From: Microbacterium oryzae
Lineage (GTDB): Bacteria; Actinomycetota; Actinomycetes; Actinomycetales; Microbacteriaceae
Assembly: GCF_030406385.1 (NCBI RefSeq)
Contig: NZ_JAUEPM010000012.1
Span: forward strand, 1-50,233
DNA length: 50,233 bases
Reading direction: 5' to 3'
Shown here: piece by piece, positions 25,869 to 35,720 of the stretch
Position numbering within the stretch: position 1 is the first letter of the stretch
How the letters are laid out: every line of letters begins with the position of its first letter
Notes under the pieces: model-generated
Seen by the model: only the letters and a program-made list of their open reading frames with translations
Database searches by the model: none
Told to the model about the DNA's origin: nothing
Position numbers and translations under genes: made by a program

Positions 25869-26951
25869 TCACGATCGTTCCCCGGACGCGGTCGATGCCG
25901 CGTGCTGCTCGCGCGCGTCGGAGAGCTGCTGTCCGGAGAGCACGCCCGGCAGTCCTCGGGCGTCGCGGGTGGTGAAGACGAGGACGAGGCTCACGATCGC
26001 GAGGACGTTCGCGGAAAGGCTGAGCGGATCGGGGAGCAGCGACAGCAGCGCATACCCCGTCACGCCGCCGAGGGCGCGCAGGGTGTGCGCGATCGGGCGC
26101 GGCAGCGGGGACCCGCTGTACCGGAGCTGGACGGCGAAGTCCCCGACCGACTGACCGCTCACGAGGATGAGGACGAGCCAGATCAGGGCGGCCGTCACTC
26201 CGCCGACGACGCCGGGCAGCGGACCGAGCGCGAGCTTGTCGTCCTGCAGGCCGTAGATCAACCCCGCCCGCACCCCGACTGCGACGACGAAGGCCACGAT
26301 GACGTGTCCAATCCCGTCGCAGAGGATGGCCAGCAGCCTGCGGACGCGCGTGACCGGGCGAGGAGCGTCGGCGTCTGCATCGGAGCGGGGGCGGACGAGA
26401 CGCGCGGGCACGATCAGCGCTGCGAGCGACCCCAGCGCGGCGCCGGTGGTGTTGGTGAGGAGGTCGTCGACGTCGAACACGCGGTACGCGCAGGGGTACA
26501 GCCCCCAGACGCCGGTGAGCTGGGTCGCCTCGATCAGGGCGGAGACGGCGAGTCCCATGAGAACCGCGGCGAGGATCCGGCGTCCTGCGAGCACGCGCAG
26601 GAAGAAGCCGAGCGGCGCGAAGAGTGCGACGTTGAGCACCAGTTGCAGGACCGCCGGATCCGTCAGCGTGGTCCCGGGTCGCGCGAGGGCCCCCGCGATG
26701 TCGTCGACGAAGGCGAGAGGATTGAGATTCGTCCCGCTGCAGATAATGGCCTCGGGCGCGGGAAGCGGCAGCAGCGTGTAGGTCCAGATGGCGCAGAAGT
26801 ACACGAGCGCCGTGAACGAGACGAGCAGCCGGCGTGCACTCAGTCGGCCGCGGGTGCGGTAGCTGATGATCACGAAGGGGATGAACAGGGCCACCCCGAC
26901 CACGACGCCGGCGCCGATCGCGAGGGTCCCGAGAAGAACCTGCTGTTGCAT
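25869..26951 (-). CDS. VanZ-family / RDD-domain membrane protein
   Basis: A 360-residue polytopic membrane protein. The N-terminal half is a VanZ-like domain (about 1-190) with NPLAFVDDI, LNVALFAPLGFFLR, ALIEATQL and FDVDDLLTNTTGAALG. The C-terminal half (about 205-340) is RDD-like with LLAILCDGIGHVIVAF and SVGDFAVQLRY. VanZ-type proteins are linked to low-level teicoplanin resistance, but most actinobacterial members have unknown roles in the cell envelope. It is convergent with the CDF gene, 6 bp apart. Confidence 0.85.
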   Translation of the reverse strand: MQQQVLLGTLAIGAGVVVGVALFIPFVIISYRTRGRLSARRLLVSFTALVYFCAIWTYTLLPLPAPEAIICSGTNLNPLAFVDDIAGALARPGTTLTDPAVLQLVLNVALFAPLGFFLRVLAGRRILAAVLMGLAVSALIEATQLTGVWGLYPCAYRVFDVDDLLTNTTGAALGSLAALIVPARLVRPRSDADADAPRPVTRVRRLLAILCDGIGHVIVAFVVAVGVRAGLIYGLQDDKLALGPLPGVVGGVTAALIWLVLILVSGQSVGDFAVQLRYSGSPLPRPIAHTLRALGGVTGYALLSLLPDPLSLSANVLAIVSLVLVFTTRDARGLPGVLSGQQLSDAREQHAASTASGERS

Positions 26952-27022
26952 CGGCGCATTCCTCCCAGTCGTTCAGGCGGGTCGCGCGATGAGGGTTGTC
27001 GTGCGCGTCAAGAGCGATTCTT

Positions 27023-27097
27023 GCCGATCGCGCCCGTCCACGAACATGACTGAGCCACGTTCCTGGAATGTTCATCCGCTGCCCAAGCGCGATCGGC
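27023..27097. repeat. Nested inverted repeat upstream of VanZ gene
   Basis: Outer arms GCCGATCGCGC (27023-27033) and GCGCGATCGGC (27087-27097) pair perfectly; inner arms GAACAT (27042-27047) and ATGTTC (27068-27073) also pair. It lies in the 180-bp spacer before the VanZ/RDD gene and after the YetF-like gene, both minus strand. It may be a terminator or an operator region. Confidence 0.5.
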
Positions 27098-27131
27098 GCT
27101 ATCAGCGCGAGCGAGACCGCCGCTCGCCGAC

Positions 27132-27641
27132 TCAGAACCCGGGCACGCCGCTCAGCGCGGAGCCGTCGCCGGCCTTCGCCTTCGTGATGACGCTGAATTT
27201 GCCGTTCGTCTCGAGCACGACGGCGGCGATGTCGGAGAGCGAGCCGGATCCGGAGCCGCGGACCGCCTGATGCACCTCCGCCTCGGTCACACGAGCCGAC
27301 GCCATCGCCTCGCGGCGGAAGCTCCCGTCCCTCACCAAGAGGACCGGCTCGGCGGTGATGGCGCGTCGGAAGGCCCGGATCCGGGTGGAGAGGAACGAGA
27401 CGATGAGCTGAAGCGCCAGGAGCAGCCCGAGCGCGACGACGCCCTCGGTGTAGGACACATCGCTCGAGAGCAGGATCGTCGCGAGCGTCGAGCCGAGGGC
27501 GACGGTGACCACGAAGTCGAAGGCGTTCAGCTGGCTGAGCGACCGCTTCCCGGTCAGGCGCAGGAGCACGATGAGCGCCGTGTACGACGCCGTGCCGATG
27601 ACGATCACGCGCAGGACGTCTGACCAGGTGTCGAACCACAT
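27132..27641 (-). CDS. YetF/DUF421-domain membrane protein
   Basis: A 169-residue DUF421 (YetF-type) protein. Three N-terminal hydrophobic segments are followed by a soluble alpha/beta domain (about 90-165). The family signatures LLRLTGKRSLSQLNAFDFVVTVALGS and PVLLVRDGSFRREAM are clear. Bacillus YetF/YdfS-type proteins are membrane proteins of spore or stress context; the actinobacterial role is unknown. It is slightly shorter than typical 200-230-residue members and ends NGKFSVITK...GF, a normal family ending. Confidence 0.88.
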   Translation of the reverse strand: MWFDTWSDVLRVIVIGTASYTALIVLLRLTGKRSLSQLNAFDFVVTVALGSTLATILLSSDVSYTEGVVALGLLLALQLIVSFLSTRIRAFRRAITAEPVLLVRDGSFRREAMASARVTEAEVHQAVRGSGSGSLSDIAAVVLETNGKFSVITKAKAGDGSALSGVPGF

Positions 27642-27713
27642 GGCTCCGGCCTATCACGCGCGTCGCTCGTCCGCTCGCCGACCGACCGCGCGGCGGCGCA
27701 TCCGCGCTCCGCC

Positions 27714-28847
27714 TCAGCGCAGCAGCACCGGCCCCGCATCGATGGCCAAGCGGAACAGGTGGTACGGGTAGACCCGCAGGTCCTGCCCGTCCTGATAGGT
27801 CGCCTGCCGGTGCAGCTGGTTCGCCGTGACATAGAGATGACCGTCGCGCGCGATCGACATGGTGTCGGGCCAGAGCAACCGCTCGTCGTGCACGAGGGTC
27901 TGCATCTCCCCGTCGGGAAGCCGCCGGAGGACGGCGTTGTGCTCCCAGTTCGTCGCGTAGAGGCGGCCCTGGTCGTCGCTCTCGAGCCCGTCGGCGCCGC
28001 CGCCCTTGTCGCCCTCGTCGACGACGGTCGCCGCGACCTCCTCGTCGGAGAGCGCCCGGTCGCGCAGCGCCGCGGTGTCTACGCTGAACCACCGGCGCGA
28101 GATGAGCGGGCAATACCAGAGACGCTCGCCGTCGTGGGAGATCGCGATGCCGTCCGCGCCCATCTTGACCGGCTGCGGGGCCTCTCCGGCAGCGCGCTCG
28201 GCGAACACCCGCCCTTCGGCGACCGGCACCATCTCCTCGGGCGGCAGGGCCTTGGTGGTCGGATGGTCGTGGAGGCGCCGCCATGCCTCGCCCGTTGCGA
28301 GGTCGACGACGATGATCCCGTTCGGGCCCTGGTCCGAGGAGTCGGTGATGTACGCGAAGCCCGCCTCGCCCTGGCGCAGATCGAACCGGACGTCGTTGAG
28401 GTAGGTGGTCGGCAGGGCGACATCCGGTTCGAACAAGATGGTCTGCGCGATCTCGTCGGTGGCAAGGTCGACGCAGACGAGCTTCGGGCCGCCGCGCTGC
28501 GTCTCCTCGAACATCGGGCTGCCGGTGTCGAGAACCCACAGGCGGTCGGCGGGGTCGACGACGATGCTCTGCACCGACACGAAGGCGTTTGGATCGGCCT
28601 TGCCCTCGGCCTGGTTCGCCTCCGCGCTTGGGTACGGCTTCGCGGTGTCGTCGACGAGCTCGACGACGGTGGCGGGCACCTCGTCGCCCCACTTCGGGAA
28701 GTTCACGAAGATGCGCCCCGTGTGCGAGACGCTCACGCCGGTCGGCATGGGGCCGTCGGTGAAGGTGTGCACCACCTCGAGCTCACCGCGCGGGGTGTCG
28801 GAGACGTCGATGGCCTGGTCGTCGCGGCCGAGGAATGGGTTCGTCAT
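27714..28847 (-). CDS. Major royal jelly/yellow-family beta-propeller protein
   Basis: A 377-residue six-bladed beta-propeller like the MRJP/yellow family and SMP-30-type gluconolactonases. Evidence: TGVSVSHTGRIFVNFPKWG, SIVVDPADRLWVLDTGSP, GADGIAISHDGERLWYCPL and LWPDTMSIARDGHLYVTANQLH, which are repeated blade motifs. No signal peptide is present with ATG 28847. The frame continues upstream into repeat DNA, so a longer start is rejected. Biochemical role unknown; bacterial members are poorly characterised. Confidence 0.85.
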   Translation of the reverse strand: MTNPFLGRDDQAIDVSDTPRGELEVVHTFTDGPMPTGVSVSHTGRIFVNFPKWGDEVPATVVELVDDTAKPYPSAEANQAEGKADPNAFVSVQSIVVDPADRLWVLDTGSPMFEETQRGGPKLVCVDLATDEIAQTILFEPDVALPTTYLNDVRFDLRQGEAGFAYITDSSDQGPNGIIVVDLATGEAWRRLHDHPTTKALPPEEMVPVAEGRVFAERAAGEAPQPVKMGADGIAISHDGERLWYCPLISRRWFSVDTAALRDRALSDEEVAATVVDEGDKGGGADGLESDDQGRLYATNWEHNAVLRRLPDGEMQTLVHDERLLWPDTMSIARDGHLYVTANQLHRQATYQDGQDLRVYPYHLFRLAIDAGPVLLR

Positions 28848-28918
28848 GCGGTCGAGCCAAGCGGATGGCCGGGGTGCGGCCCAGGGGGTTGCGCGCGGCC
28901 GGCGAGCCGCAATCACCC

Positions 28919-29113
28919 CCGGACGTTGAGCGAGCGAAGCGAGACGAAACGCGCCGCACCTGTCGCCCGTTTCGTCTCGTCGCTTCGCTCCTCGCTCAAC
29001 GTCCGGAAGGGGCCGCAACCCGCCCGTTTCGTCTCGTCGCTTCGCTCCTCGCTCAACGTCCGGAGAGGTCGCAACCACCCCCGGACGTTGAGCGAGCGAA
29101 GCGAGACGAAACG
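28919..29113. repeat. Four copies of the GAGCGAGCGAAGCGAG element
   Basis: Copies at 28919-28951 (forward), 28968-29006 (inverted), 29025-29063 (inverted) and 29081-29113 (forward). The core reads GGACGTTGAGCGAGCGAAG followed by CGAGACGAAACG. The two inverted copies carry the same small change (CGTCGCTTCGCTCCTCGCTC), so they form a duplicated pair. Opposed copies can fold into long hairpins. It lies between the beta-propeller gene start and the purL transcript's end. Confidence 0.85.
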
Positions 29114-29125
29114 CCGCAACCCGCG

Positions 29126-29275
29126 CTACGGGAACAGCAGCGCGAAGATCGCGCTCCCGCCACCCGTCGCGATCAGCGCGATGATCGCGACCCAGGCGAC
29201 GACCCGCACGCGGCGCAGACGCTGCGCACGGTACGCCTCGTAGGCGGCGTCCTCCTGCTCCTCGAGGTCGGACAT
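29126..29275 (-). CDS. Small single-pass membrane protein coupled to purL
   Basis: A 49-residue protein: acidic N-terminus [18 protein letters not shown], a basic RLRRVRVV, then one hydrophobic helix VAWVAIIALIATGGGSAIFALLF to the end. Its ATG shares its A with the purL stop (TGATG), so it is translated by reinitiation. Function unknown; a tail-anchored topology with cytoplasmic N-terminus is likely. The conserved layout suggests it is not a random ORF. Confidence 0.65.
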   Translation of the reverse strand: MSDLEEQEDAAYEAYRAQRLRRVRVVAWVAIIALIATGGGSAIFALLFP

Positions 29276-31608
29276 CAGGCGACGGGCTCGACCACCGTCG
29301 GGCCGAAGCGGGCGGGCAGGGTCGCGGTCGACAGCTCGCGCAGCTCCGCGGCGGACACCGTGAAGACGTCCTGCACCTCGAGCGCGGGCTCGCTGTCGGT
29401 CACGCCGATGCGGGCGACGGGGTAGCCCCGGCCCTCGCAGAGGCCGCGGAACTTCACGTCCTCCTCGCGCGGCACCGTCACGATGACCCGGCCGGTCGAC
29501 TCGCTGAAGAGGGCGGTGGCGGCGTCGACGCCGTCGCGCGCCATGATCTCCGTGAGCCACACGCGGGCGCCGACGCCGAAGCGCAGCACGCCCTCCGCGA
29601 GGGCCTGGCCGAGGCCGCCCTCCGACAGGTCGTGGGCCGAGGAGATGAGCCACTCGTCGCGCGCGGCCTGCAGCAGGCCGGCGAGGCGCTTCTCGCCATC
29701 CAGATCGACGACCGGCGGGCGTCCGCCGAGGTGACCGTGGATGACCTCCGACCAGGCGGAGCCATCCAGCTCCTCGCGCGTGGTGCCGAGGAGGTAGATG
29801 TTGTCGCCGGCGTCCTGCCATCCGCTCGGGATGCGGCGGGTGACGTCGTCGATGATGCCCAGCACGCCGACCACGGGGGTGGGGTGGATGGGCGTCTCGC
29901 CGGTCTGGTTGTAGAACGATACGTTGCCGCCGGTGACCGGCACGCCGAGCGCGAGGCACGCGTCGGAGAGGCCGTCGACGGCCTGCCCGAACTGCCACAT
30001 GACCTCGGGGTTCTCCGGCGAGCCGAAGTTCAGGCAGTCGGTGACGGCGGTGGGCACAGCTCCCGTGACGGCGACGTTGCGGTACGCCTCGGCGAGGGCG
30101 AGCTGCGCGCCCGCGTACGGGTCGAGCTGGCAGTAGCGGCCGTTGGCGTCGGTCGCGATCGAGAAGCCGAGGCCCGACTCCTCGTCGACGCGGATCATCC
30201 CCGCGTCGTCGGGGAACGACAGGGCCGTGTTCCCGAGCACGTAGTAGTCGTACTGGTTCGTGATCCACGAGGTGTCGGCGAGGTTCGGGCTCGCGACAAG
30301 CTTTGCGAACTGCTCGCGGATGGCCTCGGGCTCGGTCGGGCGCTCCAGGCGCGACGCCGAGTCGGCCTGGAGGGCGTCGATCCACGCGGGGTAGGAGACC
30401 GGGCGGTCGTAGACCGGGCCGTCGACGGCGACGGTGGAGGGGTCGACGTCGACGATCGTCTCACCGTCCCAGGTGATGACGAGGCGGCCGTCCCCGGTGA
30501 CCTCGCCGAGGACGCTCGTCTCGACATCCCACTTGCCGGTGACGGCGAGGAAGGCCTCGAGCTTCTCGGGAGCGACGATCGCCATCATGCGCTCCTGCGA
30601 CTCGCTCATGAGGATCTCCTCGGGCGTGAGCGACGGGTCGCGGAGGAGCACGTTCGTGAGCTCGACCTTCATGCCCGAGCCGCCGTTCGCGGCGAGCTCG
30701 CTCGTGGCGCAGGAGATGCCGGCGGCGCCGAGATCCTGGATGGCCTCGACGAGGTCGGCCTTGTAGAGCTCGAGGCAGCACTCGATGAGCACCTTCTCGG
30801 CGAAGGGGTCGCCCACCTGCACCGCGGGGCGCTTGGTGGGTCCGCCGTCGGCGAAGGTGTCGGAGGCGAGGATGGACGCGCCGCCGATGCCGTCGCCGCC
30901 GGTGCGGGCGCCGAAGAGCACGACCTTGTTGCCGGTTCCGGTGGCGTTGGCGAGGCGGATGTCCTCGTGGCGCATGACGCCGACCGCGAGCGCGTTGACG
31001 AGGGGGTTGGCCTGGTAGACGGAGTCGAAGACCGTCTCGCCGCCGATGTTCGGCAGGCCCAGGCAGTTGCCGTAGGCGGAGATGCCGGCGACGACGCCGT
31101 GCACGACGCGGGCGGTGTCGGGGTGGTCGATGTCGCCGAAGCGCAGCTGGTCCATCACGGCGACGGGGCGCGCGCCCATGGAGATGATGTCGCGGACGAT
31201 GCCGCCGACGCCCGTCGCCGCGCCCTGGAAGGGCTCGATGTACGACGGGTGGTTATGCGACTCGACCTTGAAGGTGACGGCCCAGCCTTCGCCAACGTCG
31301 ACGACGCCCGCGTTCTGGCCCATGCCGACCATGAGGCGCTCGCGCATCTCGTCGCTGACCTTCTGGCCGAAGCGGCGCAGGTAGTTCTTCGAGCTCTTGT
31401 AGGAGCAGTGCTCGCTCCACATGACGGAGTACATCGCCAGCTCGCCCGAGGTGGGGCGGCGGCCGAGGATCTTCTTGATCTGCTCGTACTCGTCGGGCTT
31501 CAGGCCCAGCGCGTCGTACGGCTGCTCCTTCTCGGGAGTGGCCACGGCGTTCTCGACGGTGTCGGCGACGTGGGCATTGGCGGACGCGGATGATGCGGGC
31601 GTGGTCAC
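29275..31608 (-). CDS. purL: Phosphoribosylformylglycinamidine synthase subunit PurL
   Basis: A 777-residue large subunit of the three-part (PurLQS) FGAM synthase that converts FGAR, glutamine and ATP to FGAM in purine synthesis. Motifs include [20 protein letters not shown] (ATP/FGAR region), [27 protein letters not shown] and [12 protein letters not shown]. Length fits the small PurL type rather than the 1300-residue fused enzyme. PurQ and PurS are not in the window. It is the last core gene before the defence island; upstream DNA changes to lower-GC accessory sequence within about 100 bp of its start. Confidence 0.96.
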   Translation of the reverse strand: MTTPASSASANAHVADTVENAVATPEKEQPYDALGLKPDEYEQIKKILGRRPTSGELAMYSVMWSEHCSYKSSKNYLRRFGQKVSDEMRERLMVGMGQNAGVVDVGEGWAVTFKVESHNHPSYIEPFQGAATGVGGIVRDIISMGARPVAVMDQLRFGDIDHPDTARVVHGVVAGISAYGNCLGLPNIGGETVFDSVYQANPLVNALAVGVMRHEDIRLANATGTGNKVVLFGARTGGDGIGGASILASDTFADGGPTKRPAVQVGDPFAEKVLIECCLELYKADLVEAIQDLGAAGISCATSELAANGGSGMKVELTNVLLRDPSLTPEEILMSESQERMMAIVAPEKLEAFLAVTGKWDVETSVLGEVTGDGRLVITWDGETIVDVDPSTVAVDGPVYDRPVSYPAWIDALQADSASRLERPTEPEAIREQFAKLVASPNLADTSWITNQYDYYVLGNTALSFPDDAGMIRVDEESGLGFSIATDANGRYCQLDPYAGAQLALAEAYRNVAVTGAVPTAVTDCLNFGSPENPEVMWQFGQAVDGLSDACLALGVPVTGGNVSFYNQTGETPIHPTPVVGVLGIIDDVTRRIPSGWQDAGDNIYLLGTTREELDGSAWSEVIHGHLGGRPPVVDLDGEKRLAGLLQAARDEWLISSAHDLSEGGLGQALAEGVLRFGVGARVWLTEIMARDGVDAATALFSESTGRVIVTVPREEDVKFRGLCEGRGYPVARIGVTDSEPALEVQDVFTVSAAELRELSTATLPARFGPTVVEPVA

Positions 31609-32159
31609 GCGAGAGGCTCCTGAGGGGCGAGGGGGAGCGGACGAGGAAGAGTCTACCGGGGCGGGATGGCGGGAGATGAGGGGGAGGGCTGGCGCGGGGC
31701 TGAGGGGGAGGGGTGCGCGGTGCCGGTTTAGGACGCCGTGTAGGTAGGGCTAGGTATGAGTGGAACTAATCGCCCTTTGCATGGCTTGAGGCGCAGCAGA
31801 AAGACGAGCCAGGAGCAAGAAGCAACTGCGCACCTGGAGGGCTCGAACGCGATTGAGCACGATGCTCACTCAGACAGGCGCCTGCAAGAACCGGGGAATT
31901 ACGCGGGACTTGAAGACTCGGGCAATATCTAGCGACGGTCGAAATCAGGTCGCGTCAACCGTTTGCGTGCGAAATACGGGGCAATACTGCGCGAGGAATC
32001 AGGCCGTGAGGCGTGTCCGCCAGGCGAACCCAACGGAGGCTAAATCGAGCCCGGCGGCGACGCGAGTCGAATGAGCATATTGCTGATCGGACATCGCTGG
32101 AGGTTGGCTGCAGTTATGAACTAATGGCTGATTCCTGCCGTCGCTCCAGAGTGAGGCGG
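31609..32159. other. Island left flank, no confident gene
   Basis: Composition shifts here from strongly GC-rich to more A/T-rich. Short frames exist, including a 58-codon one at 31756-31932, but none has a recognisable family. A stretch at 31822-31855 (CCTGGAGGG-CTCGAACGC) resembles the complement of a tRNA T-arm and acceptor end and might be an old attachment site. Confidence 0.4.
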
Positions 32160-32717
32160 TCAAGCGGTAGCACCGGCGGGCCGCTCAGCGTCCGGTCGAC
32201 GGGCCTCAGGGCTGAGCAGCCCCTGATGTGACGCTGCAGGATCAAGTGGCTTGCCCGGGTTGTAGAGGTCTACCGCCGGCGCCCGCCGGAGTTCCTGAAT
32301 GCGTACTTCTGGAGCTAGACCCGAGTCACGCGCGCGACTCATGAGGCGGGTTGCGGTGCTCTGGCTTACCTGAAGAGTGTCGAAGACGAGCTTCAGCGGT
32401 GGATAGCTGATTGCTGTCGCGACGCGATAGACGGAAATAGCGGGGGGTGCAGAGACTCCATGGGCTCGCGCTCCTCGTGCGCCCGCACGCGACTGAAGAA
32501 ATCGCGCACCGGAATTCGGTTGAGCTTGTCGCCACTCTCAGCGCCGACGTCGACCATGTCAAGGGCTGACCTCGTCAGGATCCAGTGCGTTCGAACCCCC
32601 CTGAGCACCTGGCTCGTGATGTTGCGCCTCCGCATGGGGCTCGAGCGCAGCGAAGGTGACGGCCGTGCGTCCGCGCGTGTCATCCCACTCTACGTGGACG
32701 GTGATCGTGCCGGGCAC
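32160..32717 (-). pseudogene. Decayed HTH-domain protein gene
   Basis: Three coding-like pieces lie in order on the minus strand. From GTG 32717: VPGTITVHVEWDDTRGRTAV. Then, in another frame: ITSQVLRGVRTHWI and VGAESGDKLNRIPVRDFFSR. Then, back in the first frame: YRVATAISYPPLKLVFDTLQ followed by VSQSTATRLMSRARDSGL, a clear helix-turn-helix, ending at 32160. The second shift falls at a G6 run (32442-32447). Layout resembles small actinobacterial HTH proteins found on integrated elements. Two compensating frameshifts mean either decay or sequencing errors. Confidence 0.45.
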
Positions 32718-33003
32718 GTCTGCTCGCCAAGCAGCGCGCGCGGATCCCTGACGATCGACCCTCCACGTGAAAGGTCGACAGCGGGGGCGAGTGCAATGCG
32801 ATCGCTCAGAGGCCGCTTCTCATGAGGGCTTCACTCTGAGGGAGCGCGATCCGTCCCAATGCGCCGGGGATCAATCGATTACCGGTAACCCGATCTGCCG
32901 CACGTTGCGCCCCGTTGGGGCGCGGAGAGCATTCCGCCTGGTGAACCTGCTGTACGGTCGGCGAAGATGGTCCCGCTCGGGCACCGCAAGGTTGGGGATT
33001 TTA

Positions 33004-35466
33004 GTGACTCGTTTCTTCATCTCGCACGCATCTGCGGACAAGCCCCTCGCGCTGGAGTTGAAGCGACTTCTTGACGGGAACGCCTGGGTCGATCTTCACG
33101 AGCTTGACGTGGGTGATCTGCTTCTGAAGCAGATCAGCGACGGCATCGAGAACGCGTCCGACTTCACACTGCTCTGGAGCGAGTCGTCGGCGGAGTCTAG
33201 ATGGGTGAGCTTCGAACTCCACATGGCATTCATCCGCTGGCTGGAAGACAGTGCCATTGCGATTCGGGTCATTCGCCTCGATACCACTCCCGTGCCGCTG
33301 TACCTGCGACCGTTTCTCCAAGCCCGTGGCGCAACCGACGCCGCATCGATTGCAAAGGCCCTGGCAGGTGAACGGCCGGCGCCGCATGCGCGCAAGCCCT
33401 TCCTTAATCGGAACCAGGAAATTGGCGCCATCGAAGAGGCGCTCTACGGCGTAGACGTTCGGGCCTTGTTCGTGTGTGGGCTCCCTGGGATCGGTAAACG
33501 CAGCCTTGTCCGCGAGGCCCTGACGCGCCTTACGATCGGAGCGAACGCAAGTCATACGATCTCTGTCACCGCGGCGACCGCAGAGACCGAGCTGAACCTC
33601 CTCGTGTCGCGCGCAGTCGGCGGCAATGAGGTGGAAGACGGCTCCGGCGTCCACGAAGCCCTCGCAGATGCCTTGGCCAAGCTAGAGCAGTTCGCGGAGC
33701 TGGGCGGCATCTGGGTGTTTGAGGGTGTCGAACACTGGCTCAGGGAAGACGGTGCGCCGGGTCGGATTCTCAGCGCGATCCTTGAGGGGGCGTACGCGCG
33801 CGAGGGCTACAGCCGCCTCATTATTCTCACGTCCCGGCGAAGGCCGCGCATCGCACAGGTGGAGTCGAGAGTCTCGAGTTTCTTCCTCAACGGGCTGGCC
33901 GCGCCTCACGGGTTGATGCTGTTGAAAAATCTAGGTGCGAGCCAACCCGATGCTGAGTTGGTATCCGTGGTCAAGGAACTAGACGGTCATCCCCTCGCCC
34001 TCGAAGTCGTGGCGCCTCGTCTCCCCCTTACCGCCGCCGATCTCCGCGAGCAACGGCACGAGATCGCAACAGACCTCGTGGATCCTTCCACCATCGCTCC
34101 CGCAACCTGGCTCATGCTGGAATTGCTCGCCCTCGCGGACGGCCCCCTTGCGGGCGAGGACTTGGCTGCCATGCTCGAGACTGATGCAGATGGGTTCAAA
34201 CGTGACGTTGCGGAAGCCAGCCACTACTCGCTAGTTGTCTACGACGGCCTCGGTTCACTTTCGCTCCACCCACTGGTGCGGGACTATTTCCTTCGTTCAT
34301 TCCGCTCAAGCCCCAAGCATAAGGAGCGCACTGCACGCGTCGCCGAGTACATGCGCACCGCGGTGGAACGGCTCCAGAGGACCGACCCGCAGTACGTTCC
34401 GTCGCTTCTAGCCGCGGTGAAGCTTCTCGGTCTAGCCGGAAGATTTGACGAAGCGCGAGACCTGCGTGGAGGCCTGACGGGAACCCTCACTCAGACGGCG
34501 CTCGAGTTGTATCACGAACGACGCTATGCCGAAGCGTTGCCGTTCCTGGATGAAGCATTAACCGGCATTGATGAAGTTGACCGGAACACGCTGCAGCTCA
34601 AAGCGAAATCGCTCGCGTACCTTGGGCGGCTGGGGGAGGCTCGAGACCTCGGGGATCACCTCGTGGAAGCGAATCCAACCGATCCTTCGGTCCTTCGCGA
34701 CAGAGGGCGAATTGAGTTCATCGGTAGGAACTGGCCTGACGCGATCAGCTTCTTTCAGAAGGCGATTCCGCACAGACATAATCCAGCTCAGCTCTGGTCC
34801 GACATCGCGCAAGCTCGAATGCGAATGGACGATTGGACTGGTGCGGTCGCGGCAGCGCGGATCGCTATTGATCGTGGTGGCGACACTCCCTGGACCCTCG
34901 CCCTGTATGCGGAGGCGCTGGAGAACCTCGACGAGGTCGAAGAAGCGGAGCGTGTGATGGCACGCGCTGTAAGTCGCGAGCCAGCCAATGCGGCCTATAG
35001 GCACCGGCTCGGGCGCATCGCGCAGCGAACGGGCAACTCAGCCCTTGCCATGGAGCAGTTCCGAAAGAGCGGTGAGATCGACGGGAACTATTTCCAGTCT
35101 CTCCTTTCGCTCGCCAGCATGCTCGCCGACACGGGTGAGCTCGACGGCGCCCGAACCGAGCTCGAACGAGCAATGCGCGTTCCCGGCGTTCCCATGGGAG
35201 TGTCCAAGAACGTCGAAGCCAAGATAAGCCTTCTCAGTGGCAACACTTCAGGCGCAGCGTCATCCATCGCGGCGGCATTGGACGACGTCCGCGATGCCGC
35301 GAATATCGCACTAGCAGTCCGCGTGTGGATTGCGAGAGCGGAGGCGGGAGAAGTCAGCACGGGCCAAGCTCGCGCGCAAGTGACCAGCTTGTCGAAGGAA
35401 CTGGACTCACATGACCAACTAAGGTCAGTGCTTGACGTCAGTCGCGAGTTTCCGCAATACTTCTAG
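33004..35466 (+). CDS. TIR-STAND-TPR protein (NLR-like defence protein)
   Basis: An 820-residue protein with an N-terminal TIR domain (about 1-125: VTRFFISHASADKPLA, WVDLHELDVG, SRWVSFELH with putative catalytic E71), a STAND NTPase (Walker A GLPGIGKRS 159-167, Walker B-like GIWVFEGVEHW, sensor RLIILTSRR, and GHPLALEVV), a winged-helix region, and many TPR-like repeats to the C-terminus. Start GTG 33004 follows GGTTGGGGATTTTA and gives a TIR at residue 1; residues encoded upstream are featureless. Bacterial TIR-STAND proteins sense phage components through the repeat region and then deplete NAD+. Target unknown. It stands alone, divergent from the decayed HTH gene. Confidence 0.85.
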   Translation: MTRFFISHASADKPLALELKRLLDGNAWVDLHELDVGDLLLKQISDGIENASDFTLLWSESSAESRWVSFELHMAFIRWLEDSAIAIRVIRLDTTPVPLYLRPFLQARGATDAASIAKALAGERPAPHARKPFLNRNQEIGAIEEALYGVDVRALFVCGLPGIGKRSLVREALTRLTIGANASHTISVTAATAETELNLLVSRAVGGNEVEDGSGVHEALADALAKLEQFAELGGIWVFEGVEHWLREDGAPGRILSAILEGAYAREGYSRLIILTSRRRPRIAQVESRVSSFFLNGLAAPHGLMLLKNLGASQPDAELVSVVKELDGHPLALEVVAPRLPLTAADLREQRHEIATDLVDPSTIAPATWLMLELLALADGPLAGEDLAAMLETDADGFKRDVAEASHYSLVVYDGLGSLSLHPLVRDYFLRSFRSSPKHKERTARVAEYMRTAVERLQRTDPQYVPSLLAAVKLLGLAGRFDEARDLRGGLTGTLTQTALELYHERRYAEALPFLDEALTGIDEVDRNTLQLKAKSLAYLGRLGEARDLGDHLVEANPTDPSVLRDRGRIEFIGRNWPDAISFFQKAIPHRHNPAQLWSDIAQARMRMDDWTGAVAAARIAIDRGGDTPWTLALYAEALENLDEVEEAERVMARAVSREPANAAYRHRLGRIAQRTGNSALAMEQFRKSGEIDGNYFQSLLSLASMLADTGELDGARTELERAMRVPGVPMGVSKNVEAKISLLSGNTSGAASSIAAALDDVRDAANIALAVRVWIARAEAGEVSTGQARAQVTSLSKELDSHDQLRSVLDVSREFPQYF

Positions 35467-35720
35467 GTCCAAAAGGGTAGCTGCTCGGTGTCGAAGGGTG
35501 GCCACGCGCCGCCGGTCACAGCGCTTGACTGCGACGCTTCGCCGGACAGCGAACTACAGGCATCGGCCGCCGATGCGCTCGAACAGGCGAGGCGATAGAT
35601 TATCGAGCGCGCTGGCCCAAGAATGCCGCACGCGGTGAGCCGGCAGAAGCAAACGGCGGACGCCAATAAGTCCATGTACGGCGCGATGGTCGCGCGGATC
35701 GTTAGCCCGGGGGTACATCA

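Noticed and set aside
28919..29113. CRISPR array
   Set aside because: Repeats alternate in orientation with unequal spacers and there are no cas genes; no CRISPR array is visible anywhere in the window.
31822..31855. tRNA gene
   Set aside because: Only a T-arm/acceptor-like fragment is visible; no D-arm or anticodon arm can be folded here or at 47664-47696. No complete tRNA or rRNA gene was found in the window.
31756..31932. 58-codon plus-strand ORF after purL
   Set aside because: Weak RBS, no recognisable family and it covers the possible attachment-like segment; not enough support.
32767..33003. N-terminal extension of the TIR-STAND protein
   Set aside because: The added residues are featureless and Arg-rich, and the TIR strand begins exactly at GTG 33004.
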